Source: ZLKRG08 sp046094385
GTDB taxonomy: Bacteria > Actinomycetota > Actinomycetes > Nanopelagicales > Nanopelagicaceae
Assembly: GCA_046094385.1 (NCBI GenBank)
Contig: JBJTHJ010000003.1
Coordinates: 1 to 10,070 of the forward strand
Length of the DNA: 10,070 bases
Direction of reading: 5' to 3'
Numbering within the stretch: the stretch's first letter is position 1; each line of letters starts with the position of its first letter. The notes under the pieces are model-generated. The model was not told the origin of the DNA, made no database searches, and saw only the letters and a program-made list of their open reading frames with translations. The position numbers were made by a program, and so were the translations under genes. Of this stretch, positions 1 through 5,692 are shown piece by piece.

Positions 1-671
1 ACTCCCCAACCAAGTACACCAAGGCCATTGACCATGGTGGTGTGTGAATCGGTTCCAACTACGGTATCTGGATATGCACGCAGCACCCCATTTACCGAAC
101 GAGTCATGATGACTCGAGCCAAATATTCAATGTTTACCTGATGAACGATGCCTGTTCCTGGTGGTACCACTTTGAATTCATCAAATGCCGTCTGGCCCCA
201 ACGCAAAAAACGATAACGTTCGCGATTTCGCTCGTATTCGACATCGACATTCTTCTCAAAGGAATCTTTGGTTCCGAAGAAATCTGCAATCACTGAGTGA
301 TCGATTACCAATTCGGCTGGAGCAAGTGGATTTACCTTCGCCGGATCGCCGCCTAGCTTGGCAATCGCTTCGCGCATCGTGGCCAAATCGACGATACAAG
401 GCACGCCCGTGAAGTCCTGCATCACTACACGCGCTGGAGTAAATTGAATTTCAGTATCTGGTTCGCGGTTCTGATCCCAATTGGCTAGAGCTTTGATATG
501 CGCTGCGGTGATATTTGCGCCATCTTCGGTACGAAGTAGATTCTCAAGCAGGATCTTCAATGAAAATGGAAGGCTGCCTGCGCCATCGATCTTTGAGATA
601 TCGAAGATCTCATAATTTTTTCCGGCAACTTCTAAGTTTCGCTTGGACTTAAATGAATCAATGGTTGTCAT
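1..671 (-). CDS. acn: Aconitate hydratase, N-terminal part (cut by window edge)
   Basis: The first 223 residues of an aconitase of the AcnA/IRP1 type, which interconverts citrate and isocitrate in the TCA cycle using a [4Fe-4S] cluster in the cytoplasm. The reading frame is unbroken from ATG at 671 to the window edge. The N-terminus (MTTIDSFKSKRNLEV) and the segments QDFTGVPCIVDLATMR, LVIDHSV, NRERYRFLRWGQ, VPPGTGIVHQVN and VGTDSHTTMVNGLGVLGWG are the usual landmarks of domains 1-2. The FeS-ligand cysteines and the C-terminal swivel domain of this roughly 900-residue family lie beyond position 1. A Shine-Dalgarno GGGAG (680-684, read on the minus strand) stands 8 bases before the ATG. The gene follows the RNA methyltransferase after 42 bases, a gap containing a strong palindrome that suggests its own regulated promoter. 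Family assignment is near certain. Confidence 0.96.
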   Translation of the reverse strand, partial: MTTIDSFKSKRNLEVAGKNYEIFDISKIDGAGSLPFSLKILLENLLRTEDGANITAAHIKALANWDQNREPDTEIQFTPARVVMQDFTGVPCIVDLATMREAIAKLGGDPAKVNPLAPAELVIDHSVIADFFGTKDSFEKNVDVEYERNRERYRFLRWGQTAFDEFKVVPPGTGIVHQVNIEYLARVIMTRSVNGVLRAYPDTVVGTDSHTTMVNGLGVLGWG

Positions 672-679
672 CTAAAGAT

Positions 680-684
680 CTCCC
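680..684 (-). promoter_or_regulatory. Ribosome binding site of aconitase
   Basis: Minus-strand GGGAG, 8 bases upstream of the ATG at 671. It supports that start and shows that aconitase, unlike several neighbours here, has a conventional leader. Confidence 0.6.
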
Positions 685-693
685 GAACCGATT

Positions 694-711
694 TATCTTG
701 ATATCAAGATA
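694..711. promoter_or_regulatory. Perfect 18-bp palindrome, candidate operator of aconitase
   Basis: TATCTTGATATCAAGATA reads identically on both strands. It begins 2 bases beyond the methyltransferase stop codon (714-716) and its near edge is 22 bases from the aconitase ATG. On the minus strand a -35-like TTGAGA (712-717) precedes it and a weak TAAATC overlaps its other end at about 16 bases spacing, so a bound repressor would cover the promoter. Dimeric MarR/TetR/PadR-type regulators bind sites of this size. Aconitase is under such control in other actinobacteria (AcnR in Corynebacterium, TamR in Streptomyces); which regulator would act here is not visible. As RNA it could fold into a 7-bp hairpin with an AUAU loop, but no U tract follows, so a terminator is less likely. 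Confidence 0.55.
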
Positions 712-713
712 TC

Positions 714-1805
714 TCAATTTGCGGTTGGAGGCAACAAGAGACATACCGTCTCGATATGTTGCGTCATCGGAAATAGGTCATAACCATCTATCTGCGCCAA
801 TTTCCAACCATTAGCAATGAAGCGCTGCACATCTCGTGCAAGTGATGCGGGGTCACATGCCACGTACACAATTCGCGCCGGCTTTATACGAAGTAATTGA
901 TCAACTACCAAAGCTCCAGCGCCAGCACGTGGTGGATCAAGCACCACTACATCAGCTCGTCTGATCCCCTTTAGCGCTTTGGCAACATCTTCCCTGATTA
1001 CATTTATATTCTGGTGACCTTTAAAATTCTCTCGAGCAGATTCGGTTGCAGGGATCGAACTTTCGATCAAATCAATTCGTCCGCCAGCACCCAGAATCTC
1101 AATTGCAACCGCAGAGAAGAGTCCGACTCCACCATAAAGATCTAATAGATGCTCTCCAGGTTTCAACTTGGCTAAATTCAAGAAAACATCGGTTAAAACT
1201 TCGGGGGCGTTTCGATGGCGCTGCCAGAAAGCCCCAGCTTTTACTAGCAGCCTCTTGCCCTTTACCTCTCTGAATTGATCGCCTTCTGGAACTTCGACTG
1301 GTTGCATCGGTTCATGCTTCGCTATTGCAATATCTTGTACCTGTAACTCTTCGCCTGCGATCAAACAATCTTTAATTGGGACGATTTCATGTGATCTTGA
1401 GGCATAGATACCAAACTCACCTGATTCGCTTGCGACGCCTCGGATATGGGTGCGATATCTGGTAGTTGGCGCAACTTCGTGAACTTGGACTTCGATCTTT
1501 AACTTGGCAATTCGATCAAATTGCTCCTTGATGACTTCGCCCTTTAAAACCCTTTGATAAGGCAGATTAAGATGTTGAAAATCGCAACCGCCGCATTTAC
1601 CTGCATATGGACAAGGCGGTGAGATCCGCTCCGGCGATGCTTCGATAACCTTTAAAACATTGGCTCTTAAGAAGCCTTTTGCTTTGGAAGTAATTTCAAT
1701 CTCTACCAATTCGCCAGGTGCGGTATCTCGGATAAAGATGACTTGGCCATCGTTTCTTGCGATGAAATGGCCACCATGCGCCACCTTCTCAACCCGAACC
1801 TGCAT
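714..1805 (-). CDS. TRAM-domain, FeS-cluster RNA (uracil-C5) methyltransferase, RlmD/TrmA family
   Basis: A 363-residue SAM-dependent methyltransferase that would methylate C5 of a uridine in rRNA or tRNA. Domains in order: N-terminal TRAM RNA-binding domain (about 1-55); a [4Fe-4S] site with C65, C71, C74 (CPYAGKCGGC) and C147, spaced as in RlmD; a central domain; and the Rossmann methyltransferase with SAM motif DLYGGVGLFS (222-231), DPPRAG (290-295), the nucleophile C317 in VACDPAS, and the presumed base E352 in QHIETV. It is shorter than the E. coli enzymes (about 430 residues) but all catalytic elements are present. It matches the M. tuberculosis Rv2689c position next to the TrkA pair. 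The ATG at 1805 has no Shine-Dalgarno and a TAAACT box 6 bases upstream, so the mRNA is probably leaderless. The exact RNA target cannot be told from sequence. Confidence 0.93.
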   Translation of the reverse strand: MQVRVEKVAHGGHFIARNDGQVIFIRDTAPGELVEIEITSKAKGFLRANVLKVIEASPERISPPCPYAGKCGGCDFQHLNLPYQRVLKGEVIKEQFDRIAKLKIEVQVHEVAPTTRYRTHIRGVASESGEFGIYASRSHEIVPIKDCLIAGEELQVQDIAIAKHEPMQPVEVPEGDQFREVKGKRLLVKAGAFWQRHRNAPEVLTDVFLNLAKLKPGEHLLDLYGGVGLFSAVAIEILGAGGRIDLIESSIPATESARENFKGHQNINVIREDVAKALKGIRRADVVVLDPPRAGAGALVVDQLLRIKPARIVYVACDPASLARDVQRFIANGWKLAQIDGYDLFPMTQHIETVCLLLPPTAN

Positions 1806-1810
1806 AGTGT

Positions 1811-1834
1811 GAGTTTAAGGCTAGCCCTTAACTC
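1811..1834. promoter_or_regulatory. Imperfect 24-bp palindrome between divergent genes
   Basis: Arms GAGTTTAAGG and CCCTTAACTC flank a CTAG centre; 20 of 24 positions are symmetric. It covers the methyltransferase -10 box and the -35 region of trkA, so one dimeric regulator could control both genes. It is an operator by shape and position only; no regulator gene is present in the window. Confidence 0.35.
1812..1817 (-). promoter_or_regulatory. -10 element of the RNA methyltransferase (leaderless)
   Basis: Minus-strand TAAACT ends 6 bases before the ATG at 1805. That places the transcription start at or next to the A of the start codon, and no Shine-Dalgarno is present. No convincing -35 box is seen. 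Confidence 0.4.
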
Positions 1835-1839
1835 TCCGA

Positions 1840-1845
1840 TACACT
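1840..1845 (+). promoter_or_regulatory. -10 element of the trkA pair (leaderless)
   Basis: TACACT lies 9 bases before the ATG at 1855, placing the transcription start within a few bases of the start codon. No Shine-Dalgarno precedes that ATG, as expected for a leaderless actinobacterial mRNA. A weak TTAAGG (1815-1820) could serve as -35 at 19 bases. Confidence 0.45.
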
Positions 1846-1854
1846 TAGACCTCT

Positions 1855-2511
1855 ATGCACGTTGTCATTATGGGCTGCGGTCGAGTTGGTTCTGCTATCG
1901 CTTTAGAGTTAGAGACCGCAGGAATCTCCGTATCTATAATCGATCAATCTCGTGAAGCATTCCGTCGTTTAGGTAGCGCCTTTGCTGGACAGACCGTTAC
2001 CGGAATTGGTTTTGATCGCGATATCTTGATTGAAGCCGGAATCGAGCGAGCCGATGCCTTTGCTGCGCTTTCAAATGGCGATAACTCAAATATTTTGGCA
2101 GCGCGAGTTGCCCGCGAAGTGTTTGGTGTAAAGAATGTAGTTGCTCGTATTTACGATCCAGCTCGTGCCGAGATTTATCAGCGCCTTGGAATTCCAACTG
2201 TGGCCACAGTTACTTGGGCAACTGAACAAGTGCTACGTCGTTTGCTTCCGGGTGGTTCACGTGGCGAGTGGCGCGATCCATCTGGCAAAGTCGCTCTCAT
2301 GGAAGTTTCTGTTCACACCTCTTGGTTTGGCCATCCAATCACTGAAGTTGAAGAGCGCACCAATGCTCGCGTGGCATTTCTAACTCGACTTGGCGATGCC
2401 TTCATCCCAGATGATCACACCGTTTTACAAGAGGGCGATCTATTACATGTGATGGCACATGGCGATGAGATGGACCAAGTCACCGCTACCTTAAATGCGG
2501 AGGTCAACTAA
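1855..2511 (+). CDS. trkA: TrkA-type K+ transport regulator, first of pair (RCK_N + RCK_C)
   Basis: A 218-residue cytoplasmic protein that would bind NAD(H) or a nucleotide and gate a K+ transporter. The RCK_N Rossmann fold opens with GCGRVG (7-12) and an acidic residue at the end of strand 2 (D30), followed by the typical DILIEAGIERADAFAALSNGDNSN stretch. RCK_C occupies about 135-218. It is half the length of E. coli TrkA, which is a tandem duplication, so it probably pairs with the next gene product, as CeoB and CeoC of M. tuberculosis do. Its stop overlaps the next start by one base (TAATG). No channel or permease gene lies nearby; the permease found in the mycobacterial locus is absent here, so the membrane partner must be elsewhere or lost. 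Confidence 0.92.
   Translation: MHVVIMGCGRVGSAIALELETAGISVSIIDQSREAFRRLGSAFAGQTVTGIGFDRDILIEAGIERADAFAALSNGDNSNILAARVAREVFGVKNVVARIYDPARAEIYQRLGIPTVATVTWATEQVLRRLLPGGSRGEWRDPSGKVALMEVSVHTSWFGHPITEVEERTNARVAFLTRLGDAFIPDDHTVLQEGDLLHVMAHGDEMDQVTATLNAEVN
2499..2503 (+). promoter_or_regulatory. Ribosome binding site of the second trkA gene
   Basis: GGAGG, 7 bases before the ATG at 2511 and inside the 3' end of the first trkA gene. A strong site here alongside none at the first gene fits a leaderless first cistron and a conventionally initiated second one. Confidence 0.65.
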
Positions 2512-3170
2512 TGCGCGTGGCAATTGCTGGAGCTGGAAATGTCGGCCGTTCAATCGCCCGCGAGCTAATCGCAAATGGCCACCAGGTACTACTTATTGAT
2601 AAAGACCCAAAGGCGATGAAATTGGAGTCAGTCCCCGAAGCCGATTGGATCATGGCCGATGCCTGCGAAATCGCATCTTTGGATAATGCCAAGTTGGATC
2701 AATGCCAAGTGATGGTTGCTGCAACCGGCGACGATAAGGCGAACTTAGTCGCCTCTCTGCTTGCCAAGACTGAGTACGGTGTTCCACGCGTAGTTGCGCG
2801 CATTAATCATCCTAAGAATGAGTGGTTATTTGATAAATCTTGGGGCATCGATGTGGCGGTATCTACTCCCCGCATCATCGCGGCGCTAGTTGAAGAGGCG
2901 GTATCTGTTGGTGATGTGGTCAAGTTATTTACCATCGGCCGCGGATCAGCAAACTTATTAGAACTCACCCTTCCAGATGGATCTAAGTGCATCGGCAAGA
3001 CCGTTGATGAGATCGAACTGCCTGCCAACACCTCACTTGCAGCAATTGTTCGTGATGGTCGAGTATTTTCTCCAAAAGGACATGACTCATTTGCAGCAGG
3101 CGACGAACTAATCTTCGTAGCATCCAATGTCGGCGAAGCCGAATTGAAGGCCTGCTTTATTCAGGCTTAA
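2511..3170 (+). CDS. trkA: TrkA-type K+ transport regulator, second of pair (RCK_N + RCK_C)
   Basis: A 219-residue paralogue of the upstream gene product. It has GAGNVG (7-12) and D30 of the nucleotide-binding Rossmann fold, ATGDDKANLVASLLAKTEYG (71-90) typical of RCK_N, and a C-terminal RCK_C domain from about 135 onward (TLPDGSKCIGKTVDEIELP, then the GDELIFVASN strand). The pair resembles the two halves of a classical TrkA split into separate genes and probably forms a heteromeric gating ring for a K+ transporter. It starts at the TAATG overlap with a good Shine-Dalgarno. The last 14 bases overlap the convergent DUF3159 gene, and a hairpin occupies this shared end. Confidence 0.92.
   Translation: MRVAIAGAGNVGRSIARELIANGHQVLLIDKDPKAMKLESVPEADWIMADACEIASLDNAKLDQCQVMVAATGDDKANLVASLLAKTEYGVPRVVARINHPKNEWLFDKSWGIDVAVSTPRIIAALVEEAVSVGDVVKLFTIGRGSANLLELTLPDGSKCIGKTVDEIELPANTSLAAIVRDGRVFSPKGHDSFAAGDELIFVASNVGEAELKACFIQA
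3148..3168. terminator. Hairpin at the convergent end of trkA and DUF3159 genes
   Basis: GCCTG (3150-3154) pairs with CAGGC (3162-3166) around the 7-base loop CTTTATT. One G-U and one A-U pair extend the stem to 7 bp. It sits on both stop codons, where a bidirectional terminator is expected. Neither strand has a T run after it, so intrinsic termination is uncertain. Confidence 0.3.
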
Positions 3171-3774
3171 TCTCTGGTCGCACACTAGGGACGGTTTTGA
3201 TAATCAACCAAGTCCACCAGACTGTAAGTAAGAAAAGCGGATAACCTAAAACTAAACTCGCAGCACCAAGCGCATTTAGCTGATCTGCTTGATAGAGCGG
3301 ATACATGATCAACACACGCAGTACGAACATCCCAACCCACACCCACCCAGCCATGATGTAGACACGCTTTCTCGCTGGGTGTTTGCGCCATTCCAAGTTT
3401 TCACCAATTATGGGTCCTATGACCAAGCCTAAAATTGGCCAGCCCGTTATATTTCCGAGTGCATAGACCATTGCGTACGCACCATTCTTGATAAATGAAG
3501 GTATGAAAAAATCCTTCGCCTCTCCTCCGCGGCTAGCAAACCATGCACATATCAAAACTCCAATAGCTCCACTAATTGCATGCTGCAAAGTGTCGCGTTT
3601 TGCAAGGCGCACGACTGTAAGCAATCCACTTAAAGTAATGGCGGCATAGATCGCAGTTTGCAGATCTTTTTGAATATTAAACACGATCAAAAAGAGAATG
3701 GAAGGTAGACCATTGTCAATTAGTCCACGTTTACCACCCATGGCTTTGAGGATTGCCTCTTTCTCATGGCTCAT
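3157..3774 (-). CDS. DUF3159 family integral membrane protein
   Basis: A 205-residue protein of unknown function, found in actinobacteria (M. tuberculosis Rv2693c family). The N-terminal motif MGGKRGLIDNGLPSILFLIVF (12-32) is the family signature. About five or six hydrophobic segments are visible: roughly 22-34, 38-57, 65-82, 92-122, 137-156 and 167-195. A basic loop WRKHPARKR lies between the later ones, and the tail is short and polar. The ATG at 3774 overlaps the dut stop as ATGA, so translation is probably coupled. It is the last gene of the thioesterase-dut unit, and its 3' end overlaps the convergent trkA gene by 14 bases. No catalytic residues are recognisable. Confidence 0.85.
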   Translation of the reverse strand: MSHEKEAILKAMGGKRGLIDNGLPSILFLIVFNIQKDLQTAIYAAITLSGLLTVVRLAKRDTLQHAISGAIGVLICAWFASRGGEAKDFFIPSFIKNGAYAMVYALGNITGWPILGLVIGPIIGENLEWRKHPARKRVYIMAGWVWVGMFVLRVLIMYPLYQADQLNALGAASLVLGYPLFLLTVWWTWLIIKTVPSVRPEIKPE

Positions 3775-4214
3775 TTGCTACCGGTACTTCCAAAGCCATC
3801 GCGGCCTCGCTCTGAATCGGGAAGCTCCTCTACCTCATGGAAATTGGCGTGCTCTACCATTTGAAAGACTAGCTGTGCGATGCGATCGCCCCTCTTTATC
3901 TCAAAGGTGTGCTGAGTGTCGGTATTGATTAGGATGATCTGAATTTCACCGCGATAACCAGCATCGATGGTGCCGGGAGCATTAACAATCGAGATACCGT
4001 GCTTTGCAGCTAGCCCGCTTCGTGGGTGCGCAAAACAAACATACCCATCTGGCAACGCGATCGCGATTCCAGTTGGCACCATTGCTCTTTGACCGGGAGC
4101 TAGCGTGCAATCGATTCGAGCGTAGATATCCACACCGGCATCACCTGACTTCGCATACTGCGGAATCGGCAGATCTTTATCTAGTCGCTTAATCTGAACT
4201 TCGATATGGTTCAT
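3771..4214 (-). CDS. dut: dUTP diphosphatase (dUTPase)
   Basis: A 147-residue trimeric dUTPase that hydrolyses dUTP to dUMP and pyrophosphate, keeping uracil out of DNA and supplying dUMP for thymidylate synthesis. All five family motifs are present in order: AKSGDAGVDIY (21-31), PRSGLA (64-69), GTIDAGYRGE (81-90, with catalytic D84 and base-stacking Y87), RGDRIAQLV (108-116), and the C-terminal P-loop-like RGRDGFGSTG (136-145). Length is normal for the family. Start and stop both lie in ATGA overlaps, with the thioesterase upstream and DUF3159 downstream, so the three genes are one transcript. Confidence 0.97.
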   Translation of the reverse strand: MNHIEVQIKRLDKDLPIPQYAKSGDAGVDIYARIDCTLAPGQRAMVPTGIAIALPDGYVCFAHPRSGLAAKHGISIVNAPGTIDAGYRGEIQIILINTDTQHTFEIKRGDRIAQLVFQMVEHANFHEVEELPDSERGRDGFGSTGSK

Positions 4215-4729
4215 GGATTGATTCCAAATTGTTGATTATCGATAAATCCATCAGCTGCATTTTTGATGAAGTGTTCTAACCCAACGGTGATGAAGATGGC
4301 GCTAGCTTTTAAGGCCAAGGTTCCATCTGGCGAATTGAGCCGACCTTCGGCCTCGGTGTAAACCTTGCGCCGCTCCTGACCAGTGATCTTTGCATTGATA
4401 AATAATTTCGATCCAACTGGGATTGGCTTTAGAAAATCGGTCTCTAAATGACCGGTAACTGCAGGCACTTGGAGCAGATACATCAATTTACCGAGCGCTT
4501 CGTCAAAGGCCAATGAAAGTAAGCCACCATGAGCAAGTCCCGGTGCGCCTTGGTGCATATCGGTCACGATAAATTCACAAGTTGCAGTCAAGCCTTCTCC
4601 GGCGATCGATTTCATATGCAACCCAGTTGGATGATCGATGCCACAACCAAAACACATATTTAAATGTGATGGAATCTCTTCGCCGGGTTTTGGAGCAAGT
4701 GGATGGCGCTCCGGCATTTGTAAAGCCAT
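4211..4729 (-). CDS. PaaI-like hotdog-fold thioesterase
   Basis: A 172-residue hotdog protein, probably an acyl-CoA thioesterase; the substrate cannot be read from sequence. The N-terminal MCFGCGIDHPTGLHM (25-39) is the common FGCG...NP.GL-type lead-in of this family. The active-site helix GLAHGGLLSLAFDEALGKLM (64-83) carries the HGG motif and an acidic residue (D76) that takes the catalytic position. The last about 20 residues extend past the hotdog core. It heads the operon with dut and DUF3159 (ATGA overlap with dut). The ATG at 4729 has no Shine-Dalgarno, and a TAGCGT -10 box ends 11 bases upstream, so the leader is about 5 bases or less. Confidence 0.85.
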   Translation of the reverse strand: MALQMPERHPLAPKPGEEIPSHLNMCFGCGIDHPTGLHMKSIAGEGLTATCEFIVTDMHQGAPGLAHGGLLSLAFDEALGKLMYLLQVPAVTGHLETDFLKPIPVGSKLFINAKITGQERRKVYTEAEGRLNSPDGTLALKASAIFITVGLEHFIKNAADGFIDNQQFGINP

Positions 4730-4739
4730 AGCGCAAGGT

Positions 4740-4746
4740 TACGCTA
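4740..4746. promoter_or_regulatory. Shared -10 element of divergent promoters
   Basis: The 7-mer TACGCTA contains TACGCT (4740-4745) for the plus-strand DUF3093 gene and, on the minus strand, TAGCGT (4741-4746) for the thioesterase unit. The distance from each box to its start codon is 11 bases, so both leaders would be about 5 bases. A TTGTAA at 4718-4723 could be the plus-strand -35 (16-base spacer), inside thioesterase coding sequence. A 6-bp inverted repeat ATAGCG/CGCTAT (4728-4733 and 4742-4747) overlaps one arm of the element. Confidence 0.45.
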
Positions 4747-4756
4747 TTTTTGACCG

Positions 4757-5212
4757 GTGAGCGCTGCTTCGAATCAATCGCCAATAAAGTTCAAAGAGGT
4801 TGTTAATCCACCACTTTCATGGATCTCTTTTATCTACTTTATGTTCTTCTCTTTAGCGTTAGCAGTTTGGGGCGCATTTGATTTCACAGCTGCCGCCATC
4901 GTCTTGGGCGCTTTAACTTTGATAATGCCCATCATTTGGCGCAATTTTCGAATGGTAATCACGGTAGATACTGAACTTCGTATCGATCGCGCCCATATTG
5001 AATTGAGATACTTGAAAGACCCCACGGTGCTAGATAGCGATAGCTATCGAAAGCTACGCACTATTGAAAGCGATGCCCGGAGCTTTCATGCCACTCGCCC
5101 ATGGCTAAAAAGCGGTGTAAAAGTTTCGGTAAATGATGAGCGCGATGAGACCAGCTACTGGTTGATTGGTACTAAGAACGCTGCAGGATTACAAGAAGCG
5201 TTAAGAGTTTAA
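4757..5212 (+). CDS. DUF3093 family membrane protein, GTG start
   Basis: A 151-residue protein of an actinobacterial family of unknown function (M. tuberculosis Rv2698 family). Two adjacent hydrophobic segments (about 22-42 and 43-62) suggest a short membrane hairpin. The C-terminal domain is soluble and ends with the family hallmark HATRPWLKSGVKVSVNDE then TSYWLIGTKN (111-140). The GTG at 4757 is the only plausible start: no ATG precedes the first membrane segment in frame, and the promoter lies 11 bases upstream, leaving almost no leader. It is divergent from the thioesterase (27-base gap) and convergent with DUF4193, sharing the tetranucleotide TTAA as both stop codons. Function unknown. 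Confidence 0.85.
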   Translation: MSAASNQSPIKFKEVVNPPLSWISFIYFMFFSLALAVWGAFDFTAAAIVLGALTLIMPIIWRNFRMVITVDTELRIDRAHIELRYLKDPTVLDSDSYRKLRTIESDARSFHATRPWLKSGVKVSVNDERDETSYWLIGTKNAAGLQEALRV

Positions 5213-5505
5213 GCGCACTCTTTGCAGATGGCGTTCTGGCCGCTGCCCTTTGCCAGATTGCTCATGTGTGAAACCAAGAAGCAACGGCTGCAAGTGAACT
5301 CATCTTCTTGTTTTGGAACTACGCGAACCGAAAGTTCTTCGCCAGATAGATCTGCACCAGGAAGCTCTAGGTTTTCTGCCTCTTCCTCTTCGTCGATGTC
5401 GATCTTTCCGGATTGAACCTCGGCGCGTTTAGCTTTGAGTTCTTCAATCGATTCCTCGTGGAGTTCTTCATCCGTTTTTCGGGGTGTGTCGTAATCCGTA
5501 GCCAA
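5209..5505 (-). CDS. DUF4193 family zinc-ribbon protein, TTG start
   Basis: A 98-residue acidic protein of a conserved actinobacterial family (M. tuberculosis Rv2699c family) of unknown function. The start is TTG at 5505, giving MATDYDTPRK, the family's usual N-terminus. A GAGAGG Shine-Dalgarno stands 9 bases upstream. An in-frame ATG at 5547 would add 14 residues that do not resemble the family. The middle is strongly acidic (IDIDEEEEAENLELPG), followed by the conserved ADLSGEELSVRVVPKQEDEFTCSRCFLV. Two CxxC pairs (C72/C75 and C94/C97) form a likely zinc ribbon. It shares its stop TTAA with the convergent DUF3093 gene. A role in transcription or translation is plausible but not shown. Confidence 0.87.
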   Translation of the reverse strand: MATDYDTPRKTDEELHEESIEELKAKRAEVQSGKIDIDEEEEAENLELPGADLSGEELSVRVVPKQEDEFTCSRCFLVSHMSNLAKGSGQNAICKECA

Positions 5506-5514
5506 TTTGCACCG

Positions 5515-5520
5515 CCTCTC
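5515..5520 (-). promoter_or_regulatory. Ribosome binding site that fixes the DUF4193 TTG start
   Basis: Minus-strand GAGAGG, 9 bases before TTG at 5505. It lies downstream of the ATG at 5547, which has no comparable site, and so supports the shorter product. Confidence 0.55.
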
Positions 5521-5634
5521 GTTTGATTCGATATCTGGTCTGGACATCTCGCTCGATTTGAGCTTTCGAACGCGTAGGTTGCCCTATTTCGTCCTGATTT
5601 TCCACTAAACCACGCAAGATTCTCATTTATTCCA

Positions 5635-5666
5635 TCCGATTTCTAAGCTAAATGGCAGAGAATCGG
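5635..5666. other. Long hairpin in the hflX-DUF4193 gap
   Basis: CCGATTTCT (5635-5643) pairs with AGAGAATCGG (5657-5666) through 9 base pairs with a single bulged G, around a roughly 13-base loop. It could belong to the 3' end of the hflX transcript or to the leader of the DUF4193 transcript. No T run follows on either strand. Confidence 0.35.
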
Positions 5667-5673
5667 TGCTATT

Positions 5674-5692
5674 GGCCGACTTCGAACCGGCT
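5674..5692 (-). terminator. Possible terminator hairpin after hflX
   Basis: GGCCG (5674-5678) and CGGCT (5688-5692) form a 5-bp stem (one G-U) around a loop containing TTCGAA. It lies 19 bases downstream of the hflX TAG stop (5711-5713) on the minus strand. The T tract of an intrinsic terminator is missing, so this is a position-based call. Confidence 0.3.

Noticed and set aside
694..711. The palindrome as an intrinsic terminator of the RNA methyltransferase gene
   Set aside because: The stem is AT-rich and no T tract follows on the minus strand. Perfect symmetry with no spacer fits a protein-binding site better.
1046..1273. Short plus-strand ORF inside the methyltransferase gene, and similar antisense ORFs in hflX, dapF and the trkA genes
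   Set aside because: All are opposite well-supported coding sequence with intact family motifs, and none has a start signal or recognisable product.
5565..5580. Possible SOS (LexA) box starting at TCGAAC
   Set aside because: The second half-site GTTCGA is missing at the required spacing, so only half of the actinobacterial consensus is present.
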